From Candidatus Afararchaeum irisae (GTDB taxonomy: Archaea; Halobacteriota; Halobacteria; Halobacteriales; Afararchaeaceae), in contig JAXIOF010000027.1 of NCBI GenBank assembly GCA_034190545.1, forward strand, positions 1 to 53,808: a DNA stretch of 53,808 bases, in the 5' to 3' direction. The position numbers and the translations under genes were made by a program. Shown one piece after another: positions 46,304 through 53,060 of the stretch (position 1 is the first letter of the stretch; every line of letters begins with the position of its first letter). Under the pieces are notes generated by a model. It made no database searches. It saw only the letters and a program-made list of their open reading frames with translations, and was not told the origin of the DNA.

Positions 46304-46339
46304 GATGTAGTAACCCTTATATCTGTGTAGTACTACATC
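46304..46339. promoter_or_regulatory. Operator-like inverted repeats around the rhodanese TATA box
   Basis: GATGTAGTA (46304-46312) and TACTACATC (46331-46339) are perfect nine-base inverted copies flanking TTATAT (46317-46322). The second arm is also part of a perfect 12-base palindrome TGTAGTACTACA (46326-46337) lying between TATA and the likely transcription start. A repressor bound here would block initiation. Confidence 0.55.
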
Positions 46340-46345
46340 CGTAAT

Positions 46346-46708
46346 ATGAAACGTGTCGAGGACACCGAGGGAGCTACACAGAGACAACAGGACATCCCCC
46401 AGGCGTCAGCCGACGAGGCTAAGGAACTCGTCGAATCCGACGACTACTTCGTGCTCGACGTCAGGAACCCCGACGAACACGAGGAAAAGAGGATACCCGG
46501 AACAGACCGTCTGGTTCCCGTCAAGATAATCGACGGAATGGTAGACAAGATAGACGCCGACAGCCTACTCGTCTACTGCAGAAGCGGGTCGAGAAGCATG
46601 AGAGCGTGCAGACAGCTAGTCGACGGAGACTTCGACGAGGTCGTCAACCTCGACGGAGGAATAAACGGCTGGATCGACGACGGCTTCGAAGTCGAACGCG
46701 GAAGCTAA
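46346..46708 (+). CDS. Rhodanese-domain protein
   Basis: A 120-residue single rhodanese domain: [20 protein letters not shown], then the active-site loop [15 protein letters not shown] with the catalytic cysteine, then [15 protein letters not shown]. The family transfers sulfur or binds thiols; the partner is unknown. The promoter is TTATAT 27 bases before the ATG, surrounded by operator-like repeats, so expression is probably regulated. It lies 71 bases after the PurN-PurH gene. Confidence 0.87.
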   Translation: MKRVEDTEGATQRQQDIPQASADEAKELVESDDYFVLDVRNPDEHEEKRIPGTDRLVPVKIIDGMVDKIDADSLLVYCRSGSRSMRACRQLVDGDFDEVVNLDGGINGWIDDGFEVERGS

Positions 46709-46823
46709 GTCGGTCTTATTTTCTGAATTTCCACATAAATTCGGCTTAATACACGTCCGAACAACCCCTATGTAAATATTAATATATAGGCACCCATATA
46801 CTACGGAAACAGGGTGTTTAATA

Positions 46824-47366
46824 TTGTCAAATTCGGACATTACATTCGACGAGTCATTTAACAGAATGAGGGGGCTGACGGGGGAGATAGAACAGTTCCT
46901 TTCACTTATAAATACGAAGCCTAGCCTCGAAAGGGTCGACCCGGTGGAGGCTCTCGAAGAGGGATTCTCCGAGGTCAAGGGAGAGTCGACGGAGACGGAA
47001 GCGGAGGTCTCAGCCGACGGAGGTAGGGAAGACGAAGCCACCGACATACTCGCCGACAGAAGACTTCTCAAACATCTCTTCGTCTCAGTCTTCCGGTTCG
47101 CCGACAGGGAAGACAGAAGCGACGTCTCTGTCGAGATAACCGACGGCAGCCTCGTTATCCGTGACCCGGGACTCCCGTCTTCTATTCCCTCAGGAGCATG
47201 GGAGCCGGGTTATAGCTCGGGCTCAGGGGGTTCGGGTCTCGCAGTCGTGAGACAGGTCTGTGAGACACACGGCTGGGAGATATCTGACTCTGGCTCTGAC
47301 TCTGACTCCGACGTAGGTGTCCTTAGGATAGACAACCTACTCATACCGAGGATCGATCCCGAGTAG
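46824..47366 (+). CDS. Degenerate histidine-kinase-like ATPase-domain protein
   Basis: A 180-residue acidic protein. The C-terminal half resembles the HATPase domain of haloarchaeal sensor kinases: VEITDGSLVIRDPGLP (G1 box), WEPGYSSGSGGSGLAVVRQV (G2 box), ETHGWEIS. The N-box asparagine is missing (LLKHLFVSVFRFA), and no phospho-accepting histidine is seen in the short N-terminus. It is probably not an active kinase; it may bind a partner. The start is a TTG at 46824 (or ATG 46866). An Asp/Ser run (SGSDSDSDVG) lies near the end. Confidence 0.6.
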   Translation: MSNSDITFDESFNRMRGLTGEIEQFLSLINTKPSLERVDPVEALEEGFSEVKGESTETEAEVSADGGREDEATDILADRRLLKHLFVSVFRFADREDRSDVSVEITDGSLVIRDPGLPSSIPSGAWEPGYSSGSGGSGLAVVRQVCETHGWEISDSGSDSDSDVGVLRIDNLLIPRIDPE

Positions 47367-47385
47367 CAGTAGCTTCCAAAAAGAC

Positions 47386-47414
47386 TTTATACACGTACTA
47401 CTATGTCTGTAGTA
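47386..47414 (+). promoter_or_regulatory. Promoter and operator-like repeat of the candidate RNA at 47415
   Basis: TTATAC (47387-47392) is a TATA box about 25 bases before 47415. Between them are TACTAC (47396-47401) and GTAGTA (47409-47414), an inverted repeat with a seven-base spacer. It begins nine bases after the TATA start, the same offset as the TGTAGTACTACA palindrome in the rhodanese promoter. Confidence 0.5.
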
Positions 47415-47487
47415 GCACCGGTCAGTTCCCCCCATTTCCCCCACCATACCTAAGCTGAGCCGGTGTCACCCCTATCCATACGTTTTT
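47415..47487 (+). ncRNA. Candidate small RNA: hairpin presenting a C-rich loop
   Basis: No reading frame explains this stretch. From the predicted start a hairpin forms: bases 47416-47425 (CACCGGTCAG) pair with 47455-47465 (CTGAGCCGGTG), ten base pairs with one bulged G. The loop of about 29 bases carries two runs, CCCCCC and CCCCC. A TATA box sits at the right distance, and TTTTT (47483-47487) follows as a possible terminator. C-rich loops in small RNAs often pair with G-rich ribosome binding sites; that role is inference. Confidence 0.5.
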
Positions 47488-47528
47488 CCCTACACTTGTA
47501 ACCACCTTTTAATCACCTTTTAACCAAG

Positions 47529-48248
47529 TCAGTCCCTCCAGTCGTCGGCATCTCTGCTGTCACGTATCTTCCCCTTGGCGTGTCGGGGCATGGGCCAGAG
47601 CGCGAGTGCCACGGCTGCGGAGTAGACACCGAGGACTCCGAGGACTACGGCTGTTCCGGGAACACGAGAGACGGAGGCTGATTCTAAAGCAGAGACGTTC
47701 TCTGGTGTGAAGGCGGTGACCCTGAGAGCCCACGATCCGACTAAGAGTGTTAGAATAGGGAGGTAGACACGTCTGAGACGCCGTGAGAGAGCCTCGACGA
47801 AGGGTATCTTCGCCGCGGGCTCCCTCAGGTCGTCGCTCAGAAGAGTTCTCCATCTCTCGTTCTCGACGCCCTCGGGGTCTATGGCGTTCGCGAAGACGTT
47901 CTCCTCAAGCATCCTGACACGTGACCGCCAGACGTCGTAGGTTCTGTAACGGCGTGCCTCGACTACGAGGAAGACCAAGACGGCTACCACGCCTCCGAGG
48001 AGGACATAATGCGGGTTGTCGGGACTCGAAAACCCCCAGGTCAGTAGGGTCGCTGTCACGACGACAGCCCAGTTGGTCGTCCTGTCGAGACGTGATCTCC
48101 AAGCAGTCGCTCTTCCCAGCTCTCCCCTGTAGAAATGTCCCATGAGTCCGAAGAACTCGGAGGACTCCTCGGCTGCCTCGGCTCCTATCTCGCGCTCCTC
48201 GGGTGACGAGGGGTCAAAAGAGTCGGGGTCAGGGTCAGAGTCTTCCAT
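47529..48248 (-). CDS. DUF2270 membrane protein
   Basis: A 239-residue protein. The N-terminus is acidic, with FFGLMGHFYRGELGRATAWRSRLDRTTNW matching DUF2270 (motif from FFGLM to RTTNW). Four hydrophobic helices follow, with VEARRYRTYDVWRSRVRMLEENVFA between the second and third. The family is widespread in haloarchaea, with no known function. The first residues carry a short Asp-Pro repeat (SDPDPDSFDP) coded by hexamers. It is divergent from the alcohol dehydrogenase gene. Confidence 0.82.
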   Translation of the reverse strand: MEDSDPDPDSFDPSSPEEREIGAEAAEESSEFFGLMGHFYRGELGRATAWRSRLDRTTNWAVVVTATLLTWGFSSPDNPHYVLLGGVVAVLVFLVVEARRYRTYDVWRSRVRMLEENVFANAIDPEGVENERWRTLLSDDLREPAAKIPFVEALSRRLRRVYLPILTLLVGSWALRVTAFTPENVSALESASVSRVPGTAVVLGVLGVYSAAVALALWPMPRHAKGKIRDSRDADDWRD

Positions 48249-48329
48249 CCCTCCTCTAGTACGCCTTCTACTCCTTATCTCTGCCGGCGAGATGGGGAGA
48301 TTTATACTCGGTTAAGTTAACACACAATC

Positions 48330-49514
48330 ATGAGCTTCTACTACAGACATCCGAAGGTCAAGGTGTCTTTCGGAAGAGGAGAGAGGTCTTGGGCGGGAAA
48401 GCTGGCGTCGAAACACGGCGAGAGGGCACTCGTCGTCACGGGGAAGTCGGCTATGGAACGTCTCGGCTTCCTCGAGGAGCTTTACGACAGCCTTGAGGAG
48501 AACGGCGTAGAGGTCGTCCACAGTTTCAACGACATACGTCCCAATCCCGAGGTTCGCGACGCCGAGAAATGTGCTCGGTCGGTCTGGGACGACGACATAG
48601 ACGTCATAGTCGCACTCGGAGGCGGAAGCGTGATGGACACCGCGAAGGGAGTCAACGTCGCCCTGTCTAACTGGGACTCGCCCGACGAGGATCTCTGGGA
48701 GTACGTCTCTGGAGAGACGAGGATAGAAGAGTATAACCTGCCTCTCGTGGCTATAACCACGACTAGCGGAACCGGAAGCCACGTCAACACGGGCGCAGTC
48801 CTTGCCAACGACGAGATAAACGCGAAGCCCGCCTTCGGACACACCGACATGGCTCCCGACAACGCGATAGTCGACCCCGAGATAATGGATCACCTACCCC
48901 CCGAGGTCACAGCCGCGAGTGGCTTCGATGTCTTCGCACACGCGAGCGAGGGATACGTGGCGGGAGGCGAGCATCCGATCTCCGACCTGTACAGCATAGA
49001 GGCTATGGAGAAGGTCGCTAACTCACTCGTAGCCGCGGTAAATAACCCGACCGAGGAGGCGAGGGACGAGATGGCACTCGCCGACACGCTCGCCGGAGAG
49101 GCTCTCGCGTCGAACGGCACTGTTCTCAACCACGCACTCGCCCACTCGATAAGCGGACACGACCCCGATGTTGCCCACGGTCAGGCACTCGCCACGATCA
49201 CTCCCGCGGTGATACGTTACAACGTCGAGAACGGCGACGACAGGACGAGACAGAGGTACGCCGAGATAGCACGTATACTCGGAAAGGACATCGACGGCGG
49301 CGGAAGGAAGGACGCCCTCAAGGCAGCCGAAGCGGTTGAGGAGCTAAGGGCTGAGATAGGTCTCGACAGGAGGATAGACGACTTCGACGTCTCGAAGGAC
49401 GAGATAGACGATATGGTCTCGGAGGCGAAGACCTGGCTCAAGGGGGCGTGGAACCACAACCCCGTCGAAGTCACCAAGGACGACGCGAAGGCGATATACG
49501 ACGAGGCGTGGTAG
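48330..49514 (+). CDS. Iron-containing alcohol dehydrogenase
   Basis: A 394-residue group III dehydrogenase. The nucleotide site shows VALGGGSVMDTAKG, with ATPTT-like TTTSGTGSHVN following. Metal ligands lie in ASGFDVFAHASEGYVAG and LNHALAHSISGH (Asp and three His). It should oxidise an alcohol or reduce an aldehyde with NAD(P); the substrate is not readable. The stop is followed by the RPA promoter. It starts 82 bases from the divergent DUF2270 gene. Confidence 0.88.
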   Translation: MSFYYRHPKVKVSFGRGERSWAGKLASKHGERALVVTGKSAMERLGFLEELYDSLEENGVEVVHSFNDIRPNPEVRDAEKCARSVWDDDIDVIVALGGGSVMDTAKGVNVALSNWDSPDEDLWEYVSGETRIEEYNLPLVAITTTSGTGSHVNTGAVLANDEINAKPAFGHTDMAPDNAIVDPEIMDHLPPEVTAASGFDVFAHASEGYVAGGEHPISDLYSIEAMEKVANSLVAAVNNPTEEARDEMALADTLAGEALASNGTVLNHALAHSISGHDPDVAHGQALATITPAVIRYNVENGDDRTRQRYAEIARILGKDIDGGGRKDALKAAEAVEELRAEIGLDRRIDDFDVSKDEIDDMVSEAKTWLKGAWNHNPVEVTKDDAKAIYDEAW

Positions 49515-49528
49515 TCAGGGCTAGGAAA

Positions 49529-49600
49529 CTTTATTTAGTCGGAGATCCTAGACCGACTGCCTCCCAAACCGAAAAACAATCAGGAGGTCTGGAGAAAACC
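49529..49600 (+). promoter_or_regulatory. RPA promoter and leader with a possible SD-masking hairpin
   Basis: CTTTATTT (49529-49536) is the TATA box, about 65 bases before the ATG, so this mRNA has a leader, unlike most in the window. CCTCC at 49560-49564, near the expected 5' end, can pair with GGAGG at 49583-49587, the likely ribosome binding site. This could limit translation. Confidence 0.4.
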
Positions 49601-50527
49601 ATGGAAGTCAGACAGATTGCTGAGGAACTACACGACAGATTTTCAGGAGACGTGTCGGTTGACGAGATAGAGGAGAGTCTCGACAGCCTCATAAACGAGT
49701 ACCAAGTCCCCGAGGACGAGGCACGTCGGAGCGTCATAAGCAGATACTCCGACGGAGAGACGGAGACCCAGTCTCAGACAGCCGAGGTGACCAGGATAAC
49801 AGAGATCGACGAGCCCGAGGACTGGATCACAGTCGAGGTCGAGGTCGTCGACCTCTGGGAACCCACGAGCGACTCGGTAGGACAGGTGGGTCTGATTGGT
49901 GACGAGACCGGCACGATCAAGTTCACGGCGTGGGCGAAGAGCGACCTTCCCGAGTTAGACGAGGGCGAGACATATAGGCTCGAAAACGTCGTGACCGACG
50001 AGTACCAAGGACGTATGAGCGTCAAGCTCAACTCGTCGACAGAGATAGAAGAGATCGACGACGAGATAGAGGTCGGCACAGCCGAGACCGAGGTCAAGGG
50101 TGCTCTCGTCGACATACAGTCGGGAAGTGGTCTCATAAAGAGATGCCCCGTCGAGGGCTGTACGCGTGTCCTCCAGAACGGACGGTGTGCAGAACACGGA
50201 GAGGTCGACGGTGAGTTCGACCTACGTGTCAAGGGAGTCATAGACGACGGAAAAGAAGTTCACGACGTCATATTCGACAGAGAGATGACCGAAGACCTGA
50301 CAGGAATCACGATGGAAGAGGCGAAACAGAAGGCGATGGACAAACTCGACACGAGCGTTGTGACCGACGACATACATGAGATGCTCGTCGGACGGTACTT
50401 CAGGGTCAGCGGAAACGAGATAGGAAGATACCTCCTCGCTAACGACGCCGAGAAGCTCGAAGACGAGACAGATACCGACGCACTCCTTATAAGGGCGCGG
50501 TCAGTAGGAGGTGGTTCGGATGAGTGA
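49601..50527 (+). CDS. rpa: Replication protein A (single-strand DNA-binding, zinc-finger type)
   Basis: A 308-residue protein. The N-terminal helical part is like that of haloarchaeal RPA (EVRQIAEELHDRFSGD). One OB-fold follows (DWITVEVEVVDLWEP, VGQVGLIGDETGTIKF). Then comes a zinc-finger segment with CPVEGC, CAEHG and an OB-like remainder. It coats single-stranded DNA in replication and repair. The ATG at 49601 is preferred because it starts the conserved block and has GGAGG upstream. Its stop overlaps the partner gene by eight bases, the usual rpa-rpap arrangement. Confidence 0.9.
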   Translation: MEVRQIAEELHDRFSGDVSVDEIEESLDSLINEYQVPEDEARRSVISRYSDGETETQSQTAEVTRITEIDEPEDWITVEVEVVDLWEPTSDSVGQVGLIGDETGTIKFTAWAKSDLPELDEGETYRLENVVTDEYQGRMSVKLNSSTEIEEIDDEIEVGTAETEVKGALVDIQSGSGLIKRCPVEGCTRVLQNGRCAEHGEVDGEFDLRVKGVIDDGKEVHDVIFDREMTEDLTGITMEEAKQKAMDKLDTSVVTDDIHEMLVGRYFRVSGNEIGRYLLANDAEKLEDETDTDALLIRARSVGGGSDE

Positions 50528-51137
50528 GACAGAGATAAGACGTGAGGTCGCACGCCGCGTATTCGCACGTGAGTTCGGCGACGCCTCCCACACGTTCAAG
50601 GAGAGCGACGACGACCGTGCGCCGACCTACCTCCTGCTTCCGACGGGCGAGAAGGCGAACCGTGTCTTCGTCGTGGGTACTCTCACAGAGAAGGAAGACA
50701 TAGGAGAGGACTCGGAGTACTGGAGAGCGAGGGTCGTCGATCCCACCGGAACCTTCCTCGTCTACGCGGGACAGTACCAGCCCGAGGCAGTCGACGCCCT
50801 GCGTGAGATAGAGCCTCCCGAGTACGTCGCCGTCGTGGGCAAGCCCAACACCTACGAGCCCGACGACGAAGACAGTGAGACAGACGCTGGTGAATCTGAA
50901 GGTTCGCCTGCAGACGAAAACGAGAGTTCTCGGGACGTTATAACCTCGATACGCCCCGAGTCGATCAACGTCGTCGACGCCGTGACACGTGACAGATGGA
51001 TAGGCGAGACCGCCGAGAGGACTCTAGACAGGATAGAGGGCGACGGAGAAGAGAAAGAGATGGCTCGTGAGATCTACGGCGACGGCACTTCTAGGTACAC
51101 CGACGTAGTCGTAGACGCACTCGAAAGCCTCGAATAG
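50520..51137 (+). CDS. RPA-associated protein (RPAP, COG3390)
   Basis: A 205-residue protein: RREVARRVFAREFGD and LLPTGEKANRVFVVGTLTEKED at the N-terminus, VVDPTGTFLVYAGQYQPEA (OB-fold) and a middle low-complexity acidic stretch (EDSETDAGESEGS). It ends with a helical part (EKEMAREIYGDGTSRY). Haloarchaeal RPAPs bind their cognate RPA and help DNA repair. It is co-translated with rpa by an eight-base overlap. Confidence 0.9.
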   Translation: MSETEIRREVARRVFAREFGDASHTFKESDDDRAPTYLLLPTGEKANRVFVVGTLTEKEDIGEDSEYWRARVVDPTGTFLVYAGQYQPEAVDALREIEPPEYVAVVGKPNTYEPDDEDSETDAGESEGSPADENESSRDVITSIRPESINVVDAVTRDRWIGETAERTLDRIEGDGEEKEMAREIYGDGTSRYTDVVVDALESLE

Positions 51138-51158
51138 GGATATATCTTTTTCGACCTG

Positions 51159-51289
51159 ATACTCAAGGACAGAAGAACCTGAATACGGAATCGGTCTGAA
51201 AGAGAGATACCGATGCTAATTCGGATACAGTATCCAATTTTCTCAGACAGGTCTGTATTCAGTCTCTAATTATTTCTGTCCTTGAGTAT
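51159..51289. mobile_element. 131-base inverted-repeat element (MITE-like) or structured RNA
   Basis: ATACTCAAGGACAGAA (51159-51174) and TTCTGTCCTTGAGTAT (51274-51289) are perfect 16-base inverted repeats at the ends. Inner arms CTGAATAC (51179-51186) and GTATTCAG (51255-51262) also match, and the centre holds further short complements. No open frame lies inside. It fills the gap between the RPAP gene and the next regulator. Only one copy is in the window, so whether it moves cannot be judged. Confidence 0.5.
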
Positions 51290-51368
51290 GAATTTGGGTC
51301 TAACTTAGGGTCGAGTTGGTAGGTATCTCGGAAAAGAGTATTTTATACCCGAGACGTCGTACCGTACG

Positions 51369-51875
51369 ATGACCTCGACACGTTCCAGTATACAGAGCCA
51401 CATAGCCGAGAACCCGGGTGTCTACTTCAGCCAGATAGTCCGGTCTCTTGACCTCGCTCCGGGTCAGGTACAGCACCATCTCAGAAGTCTACGTGACGAC
51501 GACGACGTTATCGAGGACTCGATAAGGGGATACACGCATTACTACCCCGAGACGTACGACGGCTGGGAGAGGGAGACGCTCGCCTTCCTCAGACGTGAGA
51601 CGGTGCGTGACATACTCTTCGTAATAATCGAGGAGGAGCCCAACGCGAATCCGGTCGAAATAACAGACGAACTCGGTATAGCGAGGAGCACGCTCGAGTG
51701 GCACCTCGACAGTCTCGTCGAGAGAGACATAGTCGAGAAGAACAGGGAGATAGGCGGCGGCGTCGGTCTGAGTCTGTCACATCCCGAGAGAACCCACGAG
51801 CTTCTAGAGGAGGTCTCGCCGTCTCTGAGCGACAGACTCACTGACAGGTTCATACGTGCTTTCGACCAGATCTGA
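51369..51875 (+). CDS. Double winged-helix transcriptional regulator
   Basis: A 168-residue protein with two winged-helix units: IQSHIAENPGVYFSQIVRSL with QVQHHLRSL, then a second unit NPVEITDELGIARSTLEWHL and DSLVERDIVEKN. This two-domain layout is common in haloarchaeal regulators of the MarR/ArsR kind. ATTTTATACC lies about 25 bases before the ATG, so the transcript is leaderless. Targets are unknown. It heads towards the next regulator gene, 61 bases on. Confidence 0.8.
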   Translation: MTSTRSSIQSHIAENPGVYFSQIVRSLDLAPGQVQHHLRSLRDDDDVIEDSIRGYTHYYPETYDGWERETLAFLRRETVRDILFVIIEEEPNANPVEITDELGIARSTLEWHLDSLVERDIVEKNREIGGGVGLSLSHPERTHELLEEVSPSLSDRLTDRFIRAFDQI

Positions 51876-51936
51876 TTTCTGTGTAACTATGAATGACCGG
51901 AATTTATATGGTCTCTTCCGACACGAGTAGTAAAGG

Positions 51937-52257
51937 ATGCGCCAGCTGTTGTGGTGGATTATCGGCGGGTCGCGGGGAGGTAGGAACCGTCTGCGCATCA
52001 TACGTGCCTTACACGACCAGCCGATGAACACCAACCAGCTGTCGAACGAACTCGACCTTGACTACAAGACGGTACAGCACCATCTTGAGATGCTTGAGGA
52101 AAACGACATACTGACTACTCAAGGGGGCAACTACGGCAAGATGTACTTTCTGACCGACAGGATGAGACAGAACCTAGACATACTCGACGAGGTGGCTCGT
52201 CAGGCTGACCTCGAAAACGTAGATGTAGATGTAGATGTAGGTGATCAGGATGACTGA
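51937..52257 (+). CDS. ArsR-type winged-helix regulator
   Basis: A 106-residue protein. The DNA-binding part is RNRLRIIRALHDQPMNTNQL, SNELDLDYKTVQHHLEML, then NDILTTQGGNYGKMYFLTD. The C-terminus ends in an acidic Val-Asp run (VDVDVDVGDQDD) encoded by GTAGAT hexamers. AATTTATATGG lies about 30 bases upstream. It overlaps the following membrane gene by eight bases, so they are made together, like the pair at 7496-8224. Confidence 0.82.
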   Translation: MRQLLWWIIGGSRGGRNRLRIIRALHDQPMNTNQLSNELDLDYKTVQHHLEMLEENDILTTQGGNYGKMYFLTDRMRQNLDILDEVARQADLENVDVDVDVGDQDD

Positions 52258-52744
52258 CGACGAAGCTACGGACGCTGAGAACCACGATGACAATGATCCG
52301 GAGGAGACGGGCGACCCCGGAGGCGGCAGGACATTCACCCCTCTTACCAAGACTGCTGGGGTAGTAATAGTCTCGGTCACCGTGGCTCTCGTGATCGGGT
52401 TCGCCGTGCCCGGAATACTCGCTCCCGACGAGAAGATGAGATACGTCCCTGACTTCATAGTCCTCCTCGTCCAGATTAAGATATTCATAACCACGTTCAA
52501 TCTTCTCCTTCTCCTCGTTCTCGCGAGGTCGTACGTCAGAATCTACCGTGACCTCCCGAATAAGTACACGAGGAGTCTCATAATCCTGAGCATCTCGCTC
52601 CTCCTCTATGCGTTTACCTCCAACCCTCTCATCCAGATACTTCTCGGACTCCATCCCGAGCCCAACATAGGTGCTTTCGCGTTCCTCTCCGACTTCTTCA
52701 TCGGGATAGCGATAGTCGTCCTCTTCTACCAGAGCGAGGCTTGA
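52250..52744 (+). CDS. Multi-helix membrane protein coupled to the ArsR-type regulator
   Basis: A 164-residue protein: a polar acidic N-terminus of about 30 residues, then four hydrophobic helices. LLLVLARSYVRIYRDLPNKY in the middle and IAIVVLFYQSEA at the end recall the DUF7521-like protein at 7496. ATG at 52250 overlaps the regulator stop by eight bases. Function unknown; a membrane sensor that controls the regulator is a reasonable inference. Confidence 0.7.
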   Translation: MTDDEATDAENHDDNDPEETGDPGGGRTFTPLTKTAGVVIVSVTVALVIGFAVPGILAPDEKMRYVPDFIVLLVQIKIFITTFNLLLLLVLARSYVRIYRDLPNKYTRSLIILSISLLLYAFTSNPLIQILLGLHPEPNIGAFAFLSDFFIGIAIVVLFYQSEA

Positions 52745-52823
52745 GCTACTCGTATATCCGATCATCAGTCATTCCTTGGTACAAGTCCTTGGTCGGCTAT
52801 TTTCTTCGCTCCACTCAGAAAAG

Positions 52824-52898
52824 TAGCGGGAGGTAGATTTGAACTACCGATCTGCGGGTTATGAGCCCGCCGGAATCTCCTGGCTATCCCATCCCGCT
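52824..52898 (-). tRNA. Initiator tRNA-Met (anticodon CAT)
   Basis: On the minus strand: acceptor AGCGGGA paired with TCCCGCT, so it begins with the A1:U72 pair typical of archaeal initiators. The anticodon stem has three stacked G:C pairs (GCGGG/CCCGC) around CTCATAA, also an initiator mark. The T loop is TTCAAAT. No intron. Confidence 0.93.
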
Positions 52899-52955
52899 AC
52901 ATATCCGTATGTCGATTAGCTGTTTAAGGATTGCGGTATGGCTGGCGTATCACCT

Positions 52956-53060
52956 ACCTCGGCGTTCACGCCGAGGTTTGTCGGTGAACTTCACAAGATC
53001 TTCGATCTTGTGGATTGTGAAATCAGAGATTTCACAACTCCCGGTCTATCCACTAGACCG
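52956..53060 (-). ncRNA. Right-end hairpin cluster of the TnpB element; candidate omega (re)RNA
   Basis: Four perfect or near-perfect hairpins lie in tandem: CGGTCTA/TAGACCG at 53042-53060 (spanning the tnpB stop), a ten-base-pair stem at 53015-53037, a nine-base-pair stem at 52992-53012 and a nine-base-pair stem at 52956-52977. TnpB guide RNAs come from the tnpB 3' end and the element right end, reading into flanking DNA. The layout fits; the guide would start near 52955 and run towards the initiator tRNA gene. Confidence 0.6.
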
